The notes: generated by a model not told the origin, from the letters alone. A DNA stretch of 59,788 nucleotides from Coriobacteriia bacterium (GCA_018368455.1 JAGZEG010000016.1:1-59788), one strand, 5' to 3'; counted from the first letter of the stretch, positions 1-9,635 are shown. Numbers and translations are program-made.

Positions 1-1683
1 GAGGCCGCGGCCGAGGCTGGCCTTGCGGAGGCCGGCACGAACGACGCCGGCCAGCGGACGTGGACGCTGCACTACACGGTGGCCGAGGACACGTCGGATC
101 TGCCGCTGGGCATGGGGGCCGTCACGGGTTCCGTGAGCCTGACGGTCGTGGTGACCGATGAGGGTGACGGCGTGCTGAGTGCTCTCGCCTCGACGGCCGA
201 CGGCGCCGAGGCGGGTACGGCCGAGTACCCGGTCTCGTTCGTAAACGCGTTCGACAACGCCGAGGTAAGCGTGCCCGTTTCTGGCGCGAAGGCGCTCGAG
301 GCGCCCGGCATGAGCACGACGCTCGCCGACATCGCCGGCAAGTTCACGTTCACGCTGAGCGGCTCCGACGGCGCTCCCATGCCCGAGGGCGGCGTGGCGA
401 GCGCCACGAACGCCGCCGACGGCTCCGTCGACTTCGGCGGCATCACGTTCCACCGCTCCGACCTGGGCGGGGAGGCGTCCAAGGAGTTTACGTACACCGT
501 CACAGAGTCCGGCTCGGCTGCGGGCGTGACGAACGACGAGGCTGCGACGAAGACGTTTACGATTACGGTGAGCGATCTGGGCAAGGACGGCCTGAGCGTT
601 TCCGTTGACCCGACGAGCCCTGCGCCACTGTTCAGCTTCACGAACACGTACAAGGCGACGCCGGCCTCCGTTGAGCTCGGCGGCACGAAGGCGATCGACA
701 ACGGTGACCACGGCACGACGCTCGAGCCCGTGACCGGCGCGTTCTCGTTCGAGCTGCGCGCGTTGAGCGGCACGCTGGCGGATGGTACGCAGCTTGCCGT
801 CGCTGATATCCCGATGCCCTCGGGTGCCCAGGATGGCGTGGCGAGCGTCGAGAACAACGGCGCGGCGTTTGTGTTCGGCTCGATGTCGTTCGATCAGGTC
901 GGCACGTTTACGTATGAGGTGAGCGAGCGCGCCGGCTCCGACGAGACCATCACGTACGACAAGACGGTGTACACGGTGACGGTCACGGTGAGCGATGACG
1001 GCACGGGCGCACTTGCGGCAAGCGTTTCGTACGCTGCGGCTGATGGCGCGCCCGTCAAAGGCCTTGCGTTCACGAACGCCTACGCGCCAAAGGCCGTCGA
1101 GGCTCAGATCGGCGCGCGCAAGGTGCTTGAGGGTCGCGACCTGGCCGAGGGCGAGTTTACGTTCGATCTCTACGAGGGGATGCTCTCTGCAGAGGATCTC
1201 GCTGCGGGCGGCCACGCGCCGCTGGCGAGCGCCACGAACGCCGCTGACGGTACGGTGAGCTTCCCGGCTCAGAGCTTCGATGCGACGGGTACGCACGAGT
1301 ACTCGATCGTCGAGCGTGCGGGCGACGCGGAGGGCGTGGTGTACGACGACGCCGTTCACCACGCAACGGTCACGGTGAGCGAGAACGACGATCACGAGCT
1401 TGTCGCAAGCGTGAGCTACGACGGCGCAGGCACGGATGTTCCGACGTTTACGAACACGTACACGCCGCCGGAGACGCCCGGCAAGCCCGAGACGCCCGAG
1501 ACGCCCGAAACGCCGGAGAAGCCCAACAAGCCGGGCATCCCCAAGACGAGCGATGACACGTCGCCTGTGGGAATGGCGCTGACGGCTGCGAGCGGCATGG
1601 CGCTGGCCGGCGTGGGTGTGCTGCTCGGCTGGCGTGGTCGCCGGGACGAGCGCGACCAGGGCGGGGATACCCGCTCGCTGTAA
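1..1683 (+). CDS. Sortase-anchored pilin-type (Spy0128-like) repeat surface protein, 5' end missing
   Basis: The reading frame is open from base 1, so the start lies outside the window; 560 codons are visible. The visible part holds the end of one and three complete beta-rich repeats of about 130 residues. Each has the lysine (GAKAL, GTKAI, ARKVL), glutamate (TVTES, EVSER, SIVER) and asparagine (FTNTY, FTNAY) positions expected of self-forming Lys-Asn isopeptide bonds. A PETP-rich linker follows, then the sortase motif IPKTS, a hydrophobic segment and an Arg-rich tail. The family consists of cell-wall-anchored pilins and adhesins. The ligand is unknown. No sortase gene is in view, so a partner sortase may lie upstream or elsewhere. 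Confidence 0.88.
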   Translation, partial: EAAAEAGLAEAGTNDAGQRTWTLHYTVAEDTSDLPLGMGAVTGSVSLTVVVTDEGDGVLSALASTADGAEAGTAEYPVSFVNAFDNAEVSVPVSGAKALEAPGMSTTLADIAGKFTFTLSGSDGAPMPEGGVASATNAADGSVDFGGITFHRSDLGGEASKEFTYTVTESGSAAGVTNDEAATKTFTITVSDLGKDGLSVSVDPTSPAPLFSFTNTYKATPASVELGGTKAIDNGDHGTTLEPVTGAFSFELRALSGTLADGTQLAVADIPMPSGAQDGVASVENNGAAFVFGSMSFDQVGTFTYEVSERAGSDETITYDKTVYTVTVTVSDDGTGALAASVSYAAADGAPVKGLAFTNAYAPKAVEAQIGARKVLEGRDLAEGEFTFDLYEGMLSAEDLAAGGHAPLASATNAADGTVSFPAQSFDATGTHEYSIVERAGDAEGVVYDDAVHHATVTVSENDDHELVASVSYDGAGTDVPTFTNTYTPPETPGKPETPETPETPEKPNKPGIPKTSDDTSPVGMALTAASGMALAGVGVLLGWRGRRDERDQGGDTRSL

Positions 1684-1692
1684 GAGGCGCGA

Positions 1693-1730
1693 CGGTTGGG
1701 GGCGCCGGGCATTGCGGGCGCCTCCAACCG
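1693..1730 (+). terminator. Hairpin after the surface protein gene
   Basis: A 14-bp stem (1693-1706 with 1717-1730, one G-T pair) begins 10 bases after the stop codon. There is no T tract, so it is either a weak intrinsic terminator or an mRNA 3'-protecting hairpin. Confidence 0.5.
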
Positions 1731-1850
1731 AGTTCCAACGTGGGGCCGTCTCACGGTGTTCGCTGGCAGGGAGTCTTTCTCCGAGGATTCATACATGCCT
1801 GTCAGCGAGCACCATGAGGCGGCCCCTTTTGTATGCGCGACGGCCCTTGG

Positions 1851-2025
1851 CGGCCAGGAATCCCACCAATGTATGTTGCAACCCGCGCACTCGGATTCGC
1901 CCCCGAGATGTCTAAGCACACCGGCAGTAAGCCTACCTGCGAGTTTGCTCCCAGGCGAGAGGCGGGCCGTCCCATCGGCGGCACCTGCTCCGATCGGTGC
2001 CATACACGGCGCCGCTTTCTGCCCA
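1851..2025. repeat. MITE-like extragenic element, copy 1
   Basis: Imperfect 25-bp terminal inverted repeats lie at 1851-1875 (minus sense) and 2001-2025 (plus sense, CATACACGG...CTGCCCA). They match the ends of similar elements at 5963, 35252, 46969 and 53850. The core of about 125 bp has no convincing reading frame. The rest of the 1731-2139 gap shows nothing recognisable. Confidence 0.55.
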
Positions 2026-2139
2026 GAAGGCGCCTCTCTTTGCGCAGAAGCGCGCCCGGGCTCTCTTCCGGTGCCGACGGCGGGTCTGGTGCGCGCCCAA
2101 AGCGGTCTTGGCCCGCTGTACCGCGCATCCAGCCGCGCA

Positions 2140-2183
2140 CGCAAAAAAGAAGGCGCCGCGCGGATGCATGGCCGCGCGGCGCC
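2140..2183 (-). terminator. Intrinsic terminator of the flavoprotein gene
   Basis: A perfect 12-bp GC stem (2152-2163 with 2172-2183) is followed on the minus strand by a TTCTTTTTT tract. It lies about 35 bases beyond the flavoprotein stop codon. Confidence 0.9.
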
Positions 2184-2218
2184 TCGTGTCAAGCTTGGTG
2201 TTCGAGGAGGGCTCGGGC

Positions 2219-3919
2219 TTACAGTGCTGCCACCGTCTTGCCGACGAGCCAGCCCCACGTCAGGCAGCGCCCGTTGGAGTTGCCCGGCATGTTGATCGGG
2301 TAGTCGACGGCGTACAGGTCACCCGAGGTGTTGCCGATGGCGTACAGGCCGGGGATGGCCTCGCCCTGCGCGTCGATGACTGCGAGGTCGGTGTTCACCT
2401 TGAGGCCGCCCACGACGGCAAGCATGCAGGGGCCCGTCTTCGTCGCGTAGAACGGCGCCTGCTTGATCGGGTAGAGGAAGTGCGCTTCCTTCTCGAACTG
2501 CGTGTCCTCGCCGGCCTCGCACATCGCGTTGTACTCCTCGACCTGCTTGAGGAAGTTCTCCTTGTTCACGCCGATGGCGTCGGCCAGCTCCTCGAGCGTG
2601 TCGCACTTCCATGCGGTGACGGCCGTCTCGTTGCCGAGCACGTCCTTGCCCGCGGCGGCCTCGCCCTCCACGAGGTCGACGATCTGCTGCGGGTCGAACT
2701 CCTGCTCGACCGTGCGGCTCATCGTGTCCCAGAACATGCCGCCGCCATACTGCAGACTGTCCTTCGTGTCCTCGCCGAAGTTCGCGTCGAAGATGGAGAA
2801 TGCCACGGCCTCGGGCTGGTTGAGCATCTGCAGCGACTTGGCCTGCACCCAGTTCGCCTCGTTGAAGAAGCGCTGGCCGTTCTTGTTCACGAACATGAAC
2901 GGGCCGTGGAACATGGAGTACGCCTGCGGGTGCAGCGCCGTGGGCAGCGGGCCGTCCTGCATGACGCCGCCAGCCCACATGCCCATCTTGTGCCCGTCGC
3001 CGGTGTTGACGCCGACGGGGGCGTAGTCGTTGCGCAGGATGCGCTGCATGCGGCTCTCGCAGTAGTAGGTCATCATCTCGGGATCGCCGGCGATGTCACC
3101 GGTCGCCAGGATCGTTGCCTTGGAGGCGAGCACCTTCTTGTAGCCGTCGGCCGTGCTGACGATTGCGCCCTGAACGCGCTTCGTCGCCTCGTCCTGGACG
3201 AGCTGGACGGCTGGCGCCTCAAACATGTACTCGGCACCCCGGTCGATGGAGCTCTGGTAGAGCAGGGCGGTCGGCACGAAGTAGCCCGTCTCAGGAGGCA
3301 TCGCGAAGTCGCCCATGCCGAAGCTGTGGGCGTCGGGCTCTTCCGGGATGATGGCGTTGCCCGCGTAGCCCGCATAGATGCTGTACGTGGCGCCGTACTG
3401 GTCTGCCTTGTCGAGCAGCCAGTCCATGGCGGGGCCGGAGTTGCGGAACCACATCGTGATGAGTGCCTCATTGGCACGGCTGCCACAGGTGCGCACCCAG
3501 CGGTACTGCGCGGCGACGGGCTCGATCTCCATGCCGAGCTCCTTGTTCAGGCGCGAGTTGCAGGCGCCGACGACGCCGCCGCGGCCGTTGACCTGGGCCG
3601 TCTTCTCGCACACGAGCACCTTGGCCCCGTTCTCGACGGCGGAGCAGGCGGCGGAGCAGCCGGCGTTGCCCGCGCCGAGGATGAGCACCTCGGTCTCGAT
3701 GGTCTCGACGATCTCGTCGTCGGAGATGGGCGCGGGCTTCGTCGCCCACGACGGCGGGTTGAATGCGGGAGACGTCGGCGTGGGCGCGCCGGCAACGTTG
3801 GCGTCAGCCTCGGCACTGCCGGCCTTCTCGCTGGCGAACGCGGAGGTGGTTGCGAGGCTCGACGCGGCTGCGACGGCTGCGCCGGCGACAAAGCTTCTGC
3901 GGGAGAATGCCTGGTCCAT
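2219..3919 (-). CDS. Twin-arginine-exported FAD-dependent oxidoreductase (fumarate reductase flavoprotein-like)
   Basis: 566 aa. The N-terminus carries a Tat signal (SRRSF, residues 6-10, hydrophobic stretch, AFA cleavage region), so the folded flavoprotein is probably exported. Residues 76-100 form the dinucleotide-binding fold (ILGAGNAG followed by a Glu ending the second strand). The rest matches the FAD_binding_2 family of fumarate, urocanate and related anaerobic reductases. It has no C-terminal FMN-binding domain, unlike the paralogue at 51683, so electrons must come from another carrier. The regulator gene at 4153 lies upstream in the same orientation, a pairing common in Eggerthellaceae. 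The substrate cannot be read from sequence; it is probably an organic electron acceptor. Confidence 0.85.
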   Translation of the reverse strand: MDQAFSRRSFVAGAAVAAASSLATTSAFASEKAGSAEADANVAGAPTPTSPAFNPPSWATKPAPISDDEIVETIETEVLILGAGNAGCSAACSAVENGAKVLVCEKTAQVNGRGGVVGACNSRLNKELGMEIEPVAAQYRWVRTCGSRANEALITMWFRNSGPAMDWLLDKADQYGATYSIYAGYAGNAIIPEEPDAHSFGMGDFAMPPETGYFVPTALLYQSSIDRGAEYMFEAPAVQLVQDEATKRVQGAIVSTADGYKKVLASKATILATGDIAGDPEMMTYYCESRMQRILRNDYAPVGVNTGDGHKMGMWAGGVMQDGPLPTALHPQAYSMFHGPFMFVNKNGQRFFNEANWVQAKSLQMLNQPEAVAFSIFDANFGEDTKDSLQYGGGMFWDTMSRTVEQEFDPQQIVDLVEGEAAAGKDVLGNETAVTAWKCDTLEELADAIGVNKENFLKQVEEYNAMCEAGEDTQFEKEAHFLYPIKQAPFYATKTGPCMLAVVGGLKVNTDLAVIDAQGEAIPGLYAIGNTSGDLYAVDYPINMPGNSNGRCLTWGWLVGKTVAAL

Positions 3920-4089
3920 AAGAGTTCCCCTTTTCTTTTCTGAGGAGGCGCGGCGCCCATTGGCTTCCGAGCTTGTTCGGCGTCGCGCTCGGTACGCCTT
4001 CCACTATGTCGCGTGTGGGGACTCTTGGGGAAGGGCCAAATCGTCATGGCGGAAGTACACGGGCAGGTTCGGAGAGTCATGACGAAACG

Positions 4090-4110
4090 ACCTATGTCAT
4101 CTACCTGCGG
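4090..4110. promoter_or_regulatory. Candidate operator upstream of flavoprotein gene
   Basis: The 233-bp gap between regulator and flavoprotein contains CCTAT followed by TCTACCTGCGG (4100-4110). The same 11-mer, also next to CCTAT/ATAGG, lies between the other LuxR/flavoprotein pair (51405-51432). It may be a shared regulator site; this is inferred from two occurrences only. Confidence 0.3.
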
Positions 4111-4152
4111 AAACTGCGCGTGTCAATACGGGCGAGCGAATGGGCCTGGCGA

Positions 4153-5658
4153 CTACTCTGCGTGATGGTCCCGTCCGTCGGCCTGCTCGATCGCGTTGAG
4201 CAGGCCTTGGCGATCCGCAACGCCCGCCTTGCGGTAGATGCCGCTGATGTGGTTCTTCACCGTTCCCAGCGCCAGCGTCAGCTCGTCGGCGATGAACGGG
4301 GCGCTGCGACCTCGCGCGAGCAGGGCGAGAACCTCCGTCTCGCGCGCGGTGAGCCCGTGAGCCTGGGCGAGCAGCACACAGCGGTCTTGCTCGGAGGCCG
4401 TGCTTTCAAGGGCTTGCGGGGAAGGCGTCTGGTAAAGGAAGCGCAGTTGGACGGAAGAGAACAGGGCGCAGCCTACGATGACAACGATCAGCGCGCACAG
4501 CAGAAGAACCGTCTCGGGCAGACCGTCGGGCAGCGGGGCCGCCATGTTGTACGTCATGCGGCCCACGAGCGATCCTGCCCTACCAACGAGCAGGGCCCCG
4601 CCCAGTGTGAGGGCGACGGGGCGCCTCGTCAGGAAGGCGAGGTCAGTTGCAGCGAGCATGACAAGGTTGTCGAGGCACGCTCCTCCAAACACGCCGAGTC
4701 CGCTACCAACGAACGCGAGCTGTGGGGGAAGCGCCATGGACAGGAGCACGCCGCCGGCGAGAGCGCAGATGGCTGGCGCATGCAGCGCGAACGCCTCGAC
4801 TTCGGGTCGCGCCGTCATGATGTACAGCAGCAGGCAGGCGAGGCATGCCAGTGCCACGACATAGCCGAGCTGTCCCGATGACAATGCCGCGTCGAGCGAG
4901 ATGCCGTCGAGTTCGCCCAGGAGCGGCATACCGAGGCCCCACACCAGGTTGAGCGCGAAGGCTGCGACGAGGGCACGGGCGAGCAGGGAGGGGGATGGGC
5001 TGCCGGCGTGGGGAGCTCCGCCGGTGCTGCGGCGAGGCTCTCGACGAGCCCAGCGCAAAAAGGCGCACGAGATGGCAGGCAGCGCGACGAGCAGAGCAAC
5101 GCGCACGATGGCTGGCAGGTATGCCGCGACGAGGTACAGGGCGATGGCGAACAAGTATGACGTGCAGAGGCAGCGTCCGACCTTGCCTGTTGCTAGCGTG
5201 CTCCATAGCTCTCCCCACATGGTGAGGAGCAAGGCGTTTCCGAGGGCAAACACCGCAGTGCACGCGAGGTAGGTCACGTCGGCAGGGGCTCCCATCCCCA
5301 GCACGCCGGCCGTGACGAGGGCCATGCCAAGCGATCCCGCGCCGCAGAGCAGCGAGCACGCGACGAGCGAGTGGCGTCGCTCGGAGAACGTTTGCCCGCG
5401 CATCCCTGCGAGGACGATGACGAGGTATCCCAGCGTTGTGAGAGTGAGGACGATCGTGCTGGGAGTAGCCCCGGCAACGGCGCGTGTGTCGTTAATGATC
5501 GTCGGCGAGCAGAGGGCGAGCGTCCACCACGCCTGCCAGAACCCAAGGCCGAACTGGCTCGGTGAGGGGGCGTTGACGCGACGCGGGGCGCTGCAGCCGC
5601 CCGGACTGTCGGGCGTGACCCGTGCTCTCTCCGGTGGTGTGTTTGCGTGCGTCCCCAT
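4153..5658 (-). CDS. LuxR-family regulator with multi-pass membrane sensor domain
   Basis: 501 aa with the start placed at ATG 5658, preceded by GGGAGAGGA; the frame stays open further upstream but without signals. About 400 residues form roughly 10-12 hydrophobic segments beginning LGFWQAWWTLAL. A cytoplasmic GerE/LuxR helix-turn-helix follows (GLTARETEVLALLARG ... GTVKNHISGIYRKAG, about residues 430-490). This layout (membrane sensor plus LuxR HTH without receiver domain) is expanded in Eggerthellaceae beside oxidoreductase genes. It probably controls the flavoprotein gene directly downstream, perhaps in response to its substrate. Three paralogues lie in the window (45375, 47294, 49884). 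Confidence 0.82.
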   Translation of the reverse strand: MGTHANTPPERARVTPDSPGGCSAPRRVNAPSPSQFGLGFWQAWWTLALCSPTIINDTRAVAGATPSTIVLTLTTLGYLVIVLAGMRGQTFSERRHSLVACSLLCGAGSLGMALVTAGVLGMGAPADVTYLACTAVFALGNALLLTMWGELWSTLATGKVGRCLCTSYLFAIALYLVAAYLPAIVRVALLVALPAISCAFLRWARREPRRSTGGAPHAGSPSPSLLARALVAAFALNLVWGLGMPLLGELDGISLDAALSSGQLGYVVALACLACLLLYIMTARPEVEAFALHAPAICALAGGVLLSMALPPQLAFVGSGLGVFGGACLDNLVMLAATDLAFLTRRPVALTLGGALLVGRAGSLVGRMTYNMAAPLPDGLPETVLLLCALIVVIVGCALFSSVQLRFLYQTPSPQALESTASEQDRCVLLAQAHGLTARETEVLALLARGRSAPFIADELTLALGTVKNHISGIYRKAGVADRQGLLNAIEQADGRDHHAE

Positions 5659-5962
5659 GAATCCCGTCCTCTCCCGTACGCCCCGAGGCGTGTCTGTCGA
5701 GAGCATATCGCATGCGGTCCATAAGGATGTGGAAGGCGGGGAAGGGGCAGCGAGCCTCGATGCGGAGCGTCTCGTGGGGGCTGGGGAATCGATCGGAGCA
5801 TCAGCTCGGGATGTCTTGCGGTGGGCGTTGGCTTCCGCTCCGCGGCCGGTGGTCGGCCCGACTGGGATCTCTGCCTTTCGCTCCGGCTGTCTTGCCATGT
5901 CGAGGGCGTCCGCGGTTTTCCGGCGCGTCCCGGGCGGATCTTGCATGGGAGGGACGCTTTTC

Positions 5963-6125
5963 CGGGCAGAAAACGAGCTCGTGTATATGCCCTCTCGGGC
6001 GCACGCCGTTGCGACGGACTTCGACGGCAAGAAGCACGCAGGTAGACGTGCTGCTGGCGAGATCGAACATCCTGGCGACGGGGTGCGCCTCTGGGGGCGC
6101 CATGCACGAGCCGGCTTTCTGGCCA
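5963..6125. repeat. MITE-like extragenic element, copy 2
   Basis: Inverted ends lie at 5963-5989 (minus sense) and 6101-6125 (plus sense, CATGCACGAG...TTTCTGGCCA). The element occupies most of the second half of the 517-bp gap between the LuxR gene and the radical SAM gene. The rest (5659-5962) shows no gene; the regulator's promoter must lie there but no consensus is obvious. Confidence 0.6.
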
Positions 6126-6175
6126 GCTGGCGTGATCCCCGCGACAAGACTTGCTCCGCGAGAGGCGCCCCTGTC

Positions 6176-7258
6176 TCAGCAGTTGCCGACATAGACGTGC
6201 CCTAGGTGGCGGCGGGCGACGTCAGCGAGGTGGCGGACGGTTGCGACGGGGGTGGGGGAGGCGTCTGCCATGCGGTGGCGCGGGAAGAACCGCGTGAGGT
6301 GGTACGTGATCGATGCATCTCCTGCCGAGACACCGTCTTCGAGATAGGGTAGCTCCGCGAGCCAGGCCGCCATGGCGTCGACATCGGACTCGGCGTCGCT
6401 CAGTCCCGGCACGACGAGCGTTGTAACCTCGAGGTGGCAGGCGGGGTCGGCTGCAAGCGCGGCTATCGTCGAGCGGACGCACGCGAAGTCGCCGCCGAGT
6501 CGGTTGTAGCCGGCCTGCCCCCACGCCTTGAGGTCGATGTTCGCCGCGTCGATAAGCCCGCAGAGTTCGCTGATTACCTCGGTGCACGCGCAGCCGTTGC
6601 TCACGAGGACGTTTGCGAGCTCCCGGGCGTGGGCGAGCCTGGCACAGTCGCGCACGTACTCCCAGCTCACAAGAGGCTCGTTATACGTGAATGCCAGCCC
6701 GGTGACGCGTCCGTCGCGCTCGCGCAGCCGGCAGGCCATGGCCACGAGCTCGTCGGGAGCGAGCTCTCGCCAGTCGACGTCGTCGGCCCCCGCTGCTGCG
6801 ATGTGGGCGTTCTGACAGAACGGGCAGCTCAGGTTGCAGCCGTACGAGCCCACAGACAGCACGAGCGTTCCAGGGCGCCAGCGGGCGAGCGGCTTCTTCT
6901 CCACGGGATCGAGCGCCAGCGCCGTCGCGCGCCCATAGCTCAGCGGAATCGTTTGCCCATCGGCTCCGCCCACGCGGGCCCGGCAGCGTCCGAGCTGGCC
7001 CGGCCTCAGCCGGCAGTGGTGGGGGCACACGGGGCAGGCAGCCGCGGCCGGCGCTCCCACGCCCGCTCCCTCCGCGCCTGGGCGGCCCGCCGGTGTGCTC
7101 GCAACGCCGGCGCCTATGCCCGAGCGGCCCGCCGACGTGCTTGCGGCGTCCACGCCTGCGCCCGGGCTGCTCGCTGATGCGCCCGCGGTGCCTCTGCTCG
7201 CATCCGGCCGGCCTGCCGTCGTCCCCTCCCCGCAAGTACCTCCGCCCGCGGGGCTCAT
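6176..7258 (-). CDS. amrS: AmmeMemoRadiSam system radical SAM enzyme
   Basis: 360 aa. The start is ATG 7258, whose ATGA overlaps the TGA of the upstream gene, indicating translational coupling. After an Ala/Gly-rich N-terminal stretch of about 55 residues comes a small Cys cluster (CPVCPHHC) and then the radical SAM iron-sulfur motif CNLSCPFCQN, followed by a PflA-like barrel. This order is typical of the radical SAM member of the AmmeMemoRadiSam set, which occurs with AMMECR1 and MEMO1 homologues. The reaction is not established. The low-complexity N-terminal insert is longer than usual; an internal start is possible but none has a better ribosome binding site. Confidence 0.88.
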   Translation of the reverse strand: MSPAGGGTCGEGTTAGRPDASRGTAGASASSPGAGVDAASTSAGRSGIGAGVASTPAGRPGAEGAGVGAPAAAACPVCPHHCRLRPGQLGRCRARVGGADGQTIPLSYGRATALALDPVEKKPLARWRPGTLVLSVGSYGCNLSCPFCQNAHIAAAGADDVDWRELAPDELVAMACRLRERDGRVTGLAFTYNEPLVSWEYVRDCARLAHARELANVLVSNGCACTEVISELCGLIDAANIDLKAWGQAGYNRLGGDFACVRSTIAALAADPACHLEVTTLVVPGLSDAESDVDAMAAWLAELPYLEDGVSAGDASITYHLTRFFPRHRMADASPTPVATVRHLADVARRHLGHVYVGNC

Positions 7259-8682
7259 CGGTGTCGCACGACTTCGAAGCGCTGCAACGTGACGCGCTCG
7301 TAGGGGTCGATGCCGCCCTTGCTGCGCGCGATGTACACCTGCTTCTCGGGCGTGTCGATGCCTTCGAGGTCGGGCAGCAGCACGCCGCGCCGACCGTCGC
7401 ACGTGCTCACGATGACGCCGTAGCGCGCGGGGTCGAGCTGGCCCGGCCCGTCGATGACCTCGGGCTCACCGAGCACGTCGACGCTGTACACGAGCAGCTT
7501 GAGCTCCGTGGGCTTTATGGTGGGGAAGCGCGGGTCGCGCGTCCCGGCGCTGATGGCGTTCTCGACGATCTCGTCGCCCACGCAGCGCCGCGTCGCCTCA
7601 AGCGTGCCGATGCAGCCGCGCAGCTCGCCCTTCTTCTTGATGGAGACGAACACGCCCGAGCGCTGCGTCAGCATGTCGTCGGGCAGCGTGAACCCCGCCG
7701 TCTCGCTCGTCGACACCCACGGCGTGTCGGGGCTCACCTTGATGCGGCGCTTCGTGAGCACCCAGCTCTCGAGCGCCTTACGGGCGAGCCGCACGTAGGG
7801 ATCTTCCTGCGAGCGTACCTCGCTGAGGGCGTCGATCTGCTGCTTCTCGAGCGCGTCGCCAAAGTGCCGCAGCGGCGAGGGGCCGAGCGGCTCGAACGCG
7901 GCGACGCCGTACCCCACGCCGAACGGTCCTTCATGGCTCAGCAGCTCTGAGCGCACGAACTTGCCGTCGAGCGCGCCGGCCATCATCTGAAACGAGCGCA
8001 GGCCGCACTCGGCGGCGTTCTCGCACATCGTCTGGTCCATCTGCAGCAAGGCGCTGAAGTCACCGGAGGCCAGGATCTTGCAGATCTCGCGGTCGAACGC
8101 CGGGCCTGCGGCGGAAAAGCCGTACGGGCCGCTCTTCTTCAGCTTGTGCGACAGGTCGCCCGACGCCACGAACACGGCACGGCGGCCCAGCTTCTCGATG
8201 GCCCGCGCAACGCACTGGCCGAAGCGGTAGTGGTCGAGCGCCGACAGCCCAGAGATGCCGATGCGCACGATGGGCACCGTCGTTCCGGCCGTCTGGATGA
8301 AGTAGAGCGGCACCATCGTCCCGTGGTCGAGCTCCTTGACGCGCTCGCCCGCCGTTCCGGCCGGTATGCGGGCCTTGGACGCCTCCTTGGAGATGGCGGT
8401 GGCGAGCGCGGCGTCGTAGGCGACCTCTATGCGGTCGGACGGGTCGTTGTATGCGGAGAAGTCCCCAGCGCCTCGCGTGCCGGGCGAGACGTGGATGTAG
8501 TCGTAGTACGACGTGGCGTGGGGCGAGGAAACGATGAGCACGTCGGGCTTGAGCTCGGCGATGCGCTTTGCCACCTTTTTGTACGCCGAGACGGTGCTGG
8601 CGATCTGGCGCTCCTGACCGCGGCCGACGCCCGGCAGGGCGAGCGGAGGGTGCGGAACGACGAAGGCGGCGGCTATAGGCAT
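7255..8682 (-). CDS. AmmeMemoRadiSam system fused protein B (MEMO1-like) and A (AMMECR1-like)
   Basis: 475 aa, start ATG 8682 preceded by GGGGGGAG. Residues about 1-260 resemble the MEMO1/class III extradiol dioxygenase fold (VVPHPPLALPGVG; VSSPHATSYYD; LDHGTMVPL; VASGDLSHKL), with conserved His and Asp residues at the metal-site positions. Residues about 290-475 are an AMMECR1 domain (KKKGELRGCIGTLE is its signature). The two domains are separate proteins in many organisms and fused in others. It is the first gene of the two-gene operon with the radical SAM enzyme. The biochemical role is unknown. Confidence 0.9.
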   Translation of the reverse strand: MPIAAAFVVPHPPLALPGVGRGQERQIASTVSAYKKVAKRIAELKPDVLIVSSPHATSYYDYIHVSPGTRGAGDFSAYNDPSDRIEVAYDAALATAISKEASKARIPAGTAGERVKELDHGTMVPLYFIQTAGTTVPIVRIGISGLSALDHYRFGQCVARAIEKLGRRAVFVASGDLSHKLKKSGPYGFSAAGPAFDREICKILASGDFSALLQMDQTMCENAAECGLRSFQMMAGALDGKFVRSELLSHEGPFGVGYGVAAFEPLGPSPLRHFGDALEKQQIDALSEVRSQEDPYVRLARKALESWVLTKRRIKVSPDTPWVSTSETAGFTLPDDMLTQRSGVFVSIKKKGELRGCIGTLEATRRCVGDEIVENAISAGTRDPRFPTIKPTELKLLVYSVDVLGEPEVIDGPGQLDPARYGVIVSTCDGRRGVLLPDLEGIDTPEKQVYIARSKGGIDPYERVTLQRFEVVRHR

Positions 8683-8866
8683 GGCGACGAACTCCCCCCG
8701 AAGAGCGTGACGATGCGGGCCAACAGTGACAACGACTCCACGAGGCTGCGGCGAGGCGCGGCTCCGGCTGGAATCGTGGGCGTGTAGGTGTGTGATCCTA
8801 TGATTCCCCTCAGGGCGCCGTCGGGAAGCCCTCAACCAAGAGCTCTCCGCGATTTCGCGCGACTCC

Positions 8867-8872
8867 TATAAT
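8867..8872 (+). promoter_or_regulatory. Possible -10 element for the flavin-module operon
   Basis: TATAAT lies about 158 bases before the first gene of the plus-strand operon; the -35 is poor. The gap 8683-9029 holds this site, the divergent gene's promoter region and a leader of about 150 nt. The leader can form a CATCG/CGATG stem around 8934-8968. I recognise no known riboswitch. Confidence 0.4.
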
Positions 8873-9029
8873 TGTGGTTTCCGTTGGGCGGGGCCTCGGT
8901 TCGGCCACGCCGGACGCGAGGGGAACGTCACGTGTCATCGTAGGGCAGACGCGCCCGGGCGATGTGACGGGCGGCGGGAGATTGGCTGACGGTTTTGCAA
9001 GGCGCTGACAGGAGGGGGAGGTGGGGGCG

Positions 9030-9635
9030 ATGGCGAAAGGCGCGGCGCATCGGCGCGGGCGCATGGGCGCGACGCAGGTGGCGACCTATGGCGTGCTTGC
9101 AGGCCTCGCCCTCGTCTGCGGCTGGGTCGAGTCGCTCGTGCCGCCTCCCGTGCCTGTGCCGGGCATCAAGCTCGGCCTGGGCAACATCGTCGTCCTCTAC
9201 GCGCTCGTCGTGTTTGGTGCGCGCCCGGCGGGCGTCATCATGCTCGTGAAGGTATGCGCGTCGGCGCTGCTGTTCGGCAACCCCACCGTGTTCGCGTACA
9301 GCCTGGCGGGAGGCATGCTGAGCTGGGCTGCCATGGCCCTGGCGAGCAGGTGGCGAGCGCTGTCCGTGCCCGGGCTGTCCATGGTGGGCGGCGTGTTCCA
9401 CATGGTGGGGCAGATGGCCGTCGTCGCCCTCGTGCTGACGCCGCGCATCGCCCTGGCCTACCTGCCCGTGCTGCTCGTTGCCGGCGTGGCGAGCGGCCTT
9501 GTCGTGGGATACCTGTGCCGCCTCGTGCTGCGCGCGACGGCCTCGACGGGCATTGTGCGCGCCCAGCGGCGCCGTCTCGCGCGAGAGGGCGGGCACGGCG
9601 CCCCATCCTCTGAGAAAGGTCCTGAGCATGAGTGA
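9030..9635 (+). CDS. Gx transporter family membrane protein (ECF-type S component-like)
   Basis: 201 aa. ATG 9030 is chosen because GGAGGGGGAGG precedes it. Five to six hydrophobic segments and the conserved stretch PVPGIKLGLGNI place it in the Gx transporter/Hpre_diP_synt_I membrane family. In many anaerobes this family travels with ApbE and NusG domain II genes, as here. The gene overlaps apbE by 8 bases, so the three form one translationally coupled operon. The role is inferred to be substrate supply or scaffold for extracytoplasmic flavin transfer; the old 'heptaprenyl diphosphate synthase component I' label is not supported by the context. Confidence 0.82.
   Translation: MAKGAAHRRGRMGATQVATYGVLAGLALVCGWVESLVPPPVPVPGIKLGLGNIVVLYALVVFGARPAGVIMLVKVCASALLFGNPTVFAYSLAGGMLSWAAMALASRWRALSVPGLSMVGGVFHMVGQMAVVALVLTPRIALAYLPVLLVAGVASGLVVGYLCRLVLRATASTGIVRAQRRRLAREGGHGAPSSEKGPEHE

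Noticed and set aside
8873..9029. Riboswitch in the leader of the flavin-module operon
   Set aside because: Only one modest stem is visible and no known FMN, thiamine or cobalamin core can be recognised.
9030..9635. Heptaprenyl diphosphate synthase component I
   Set aside because: The sequence is a membrane transporter-like protein beside apbE and NusG_II; no prenyl synthase partner is present.
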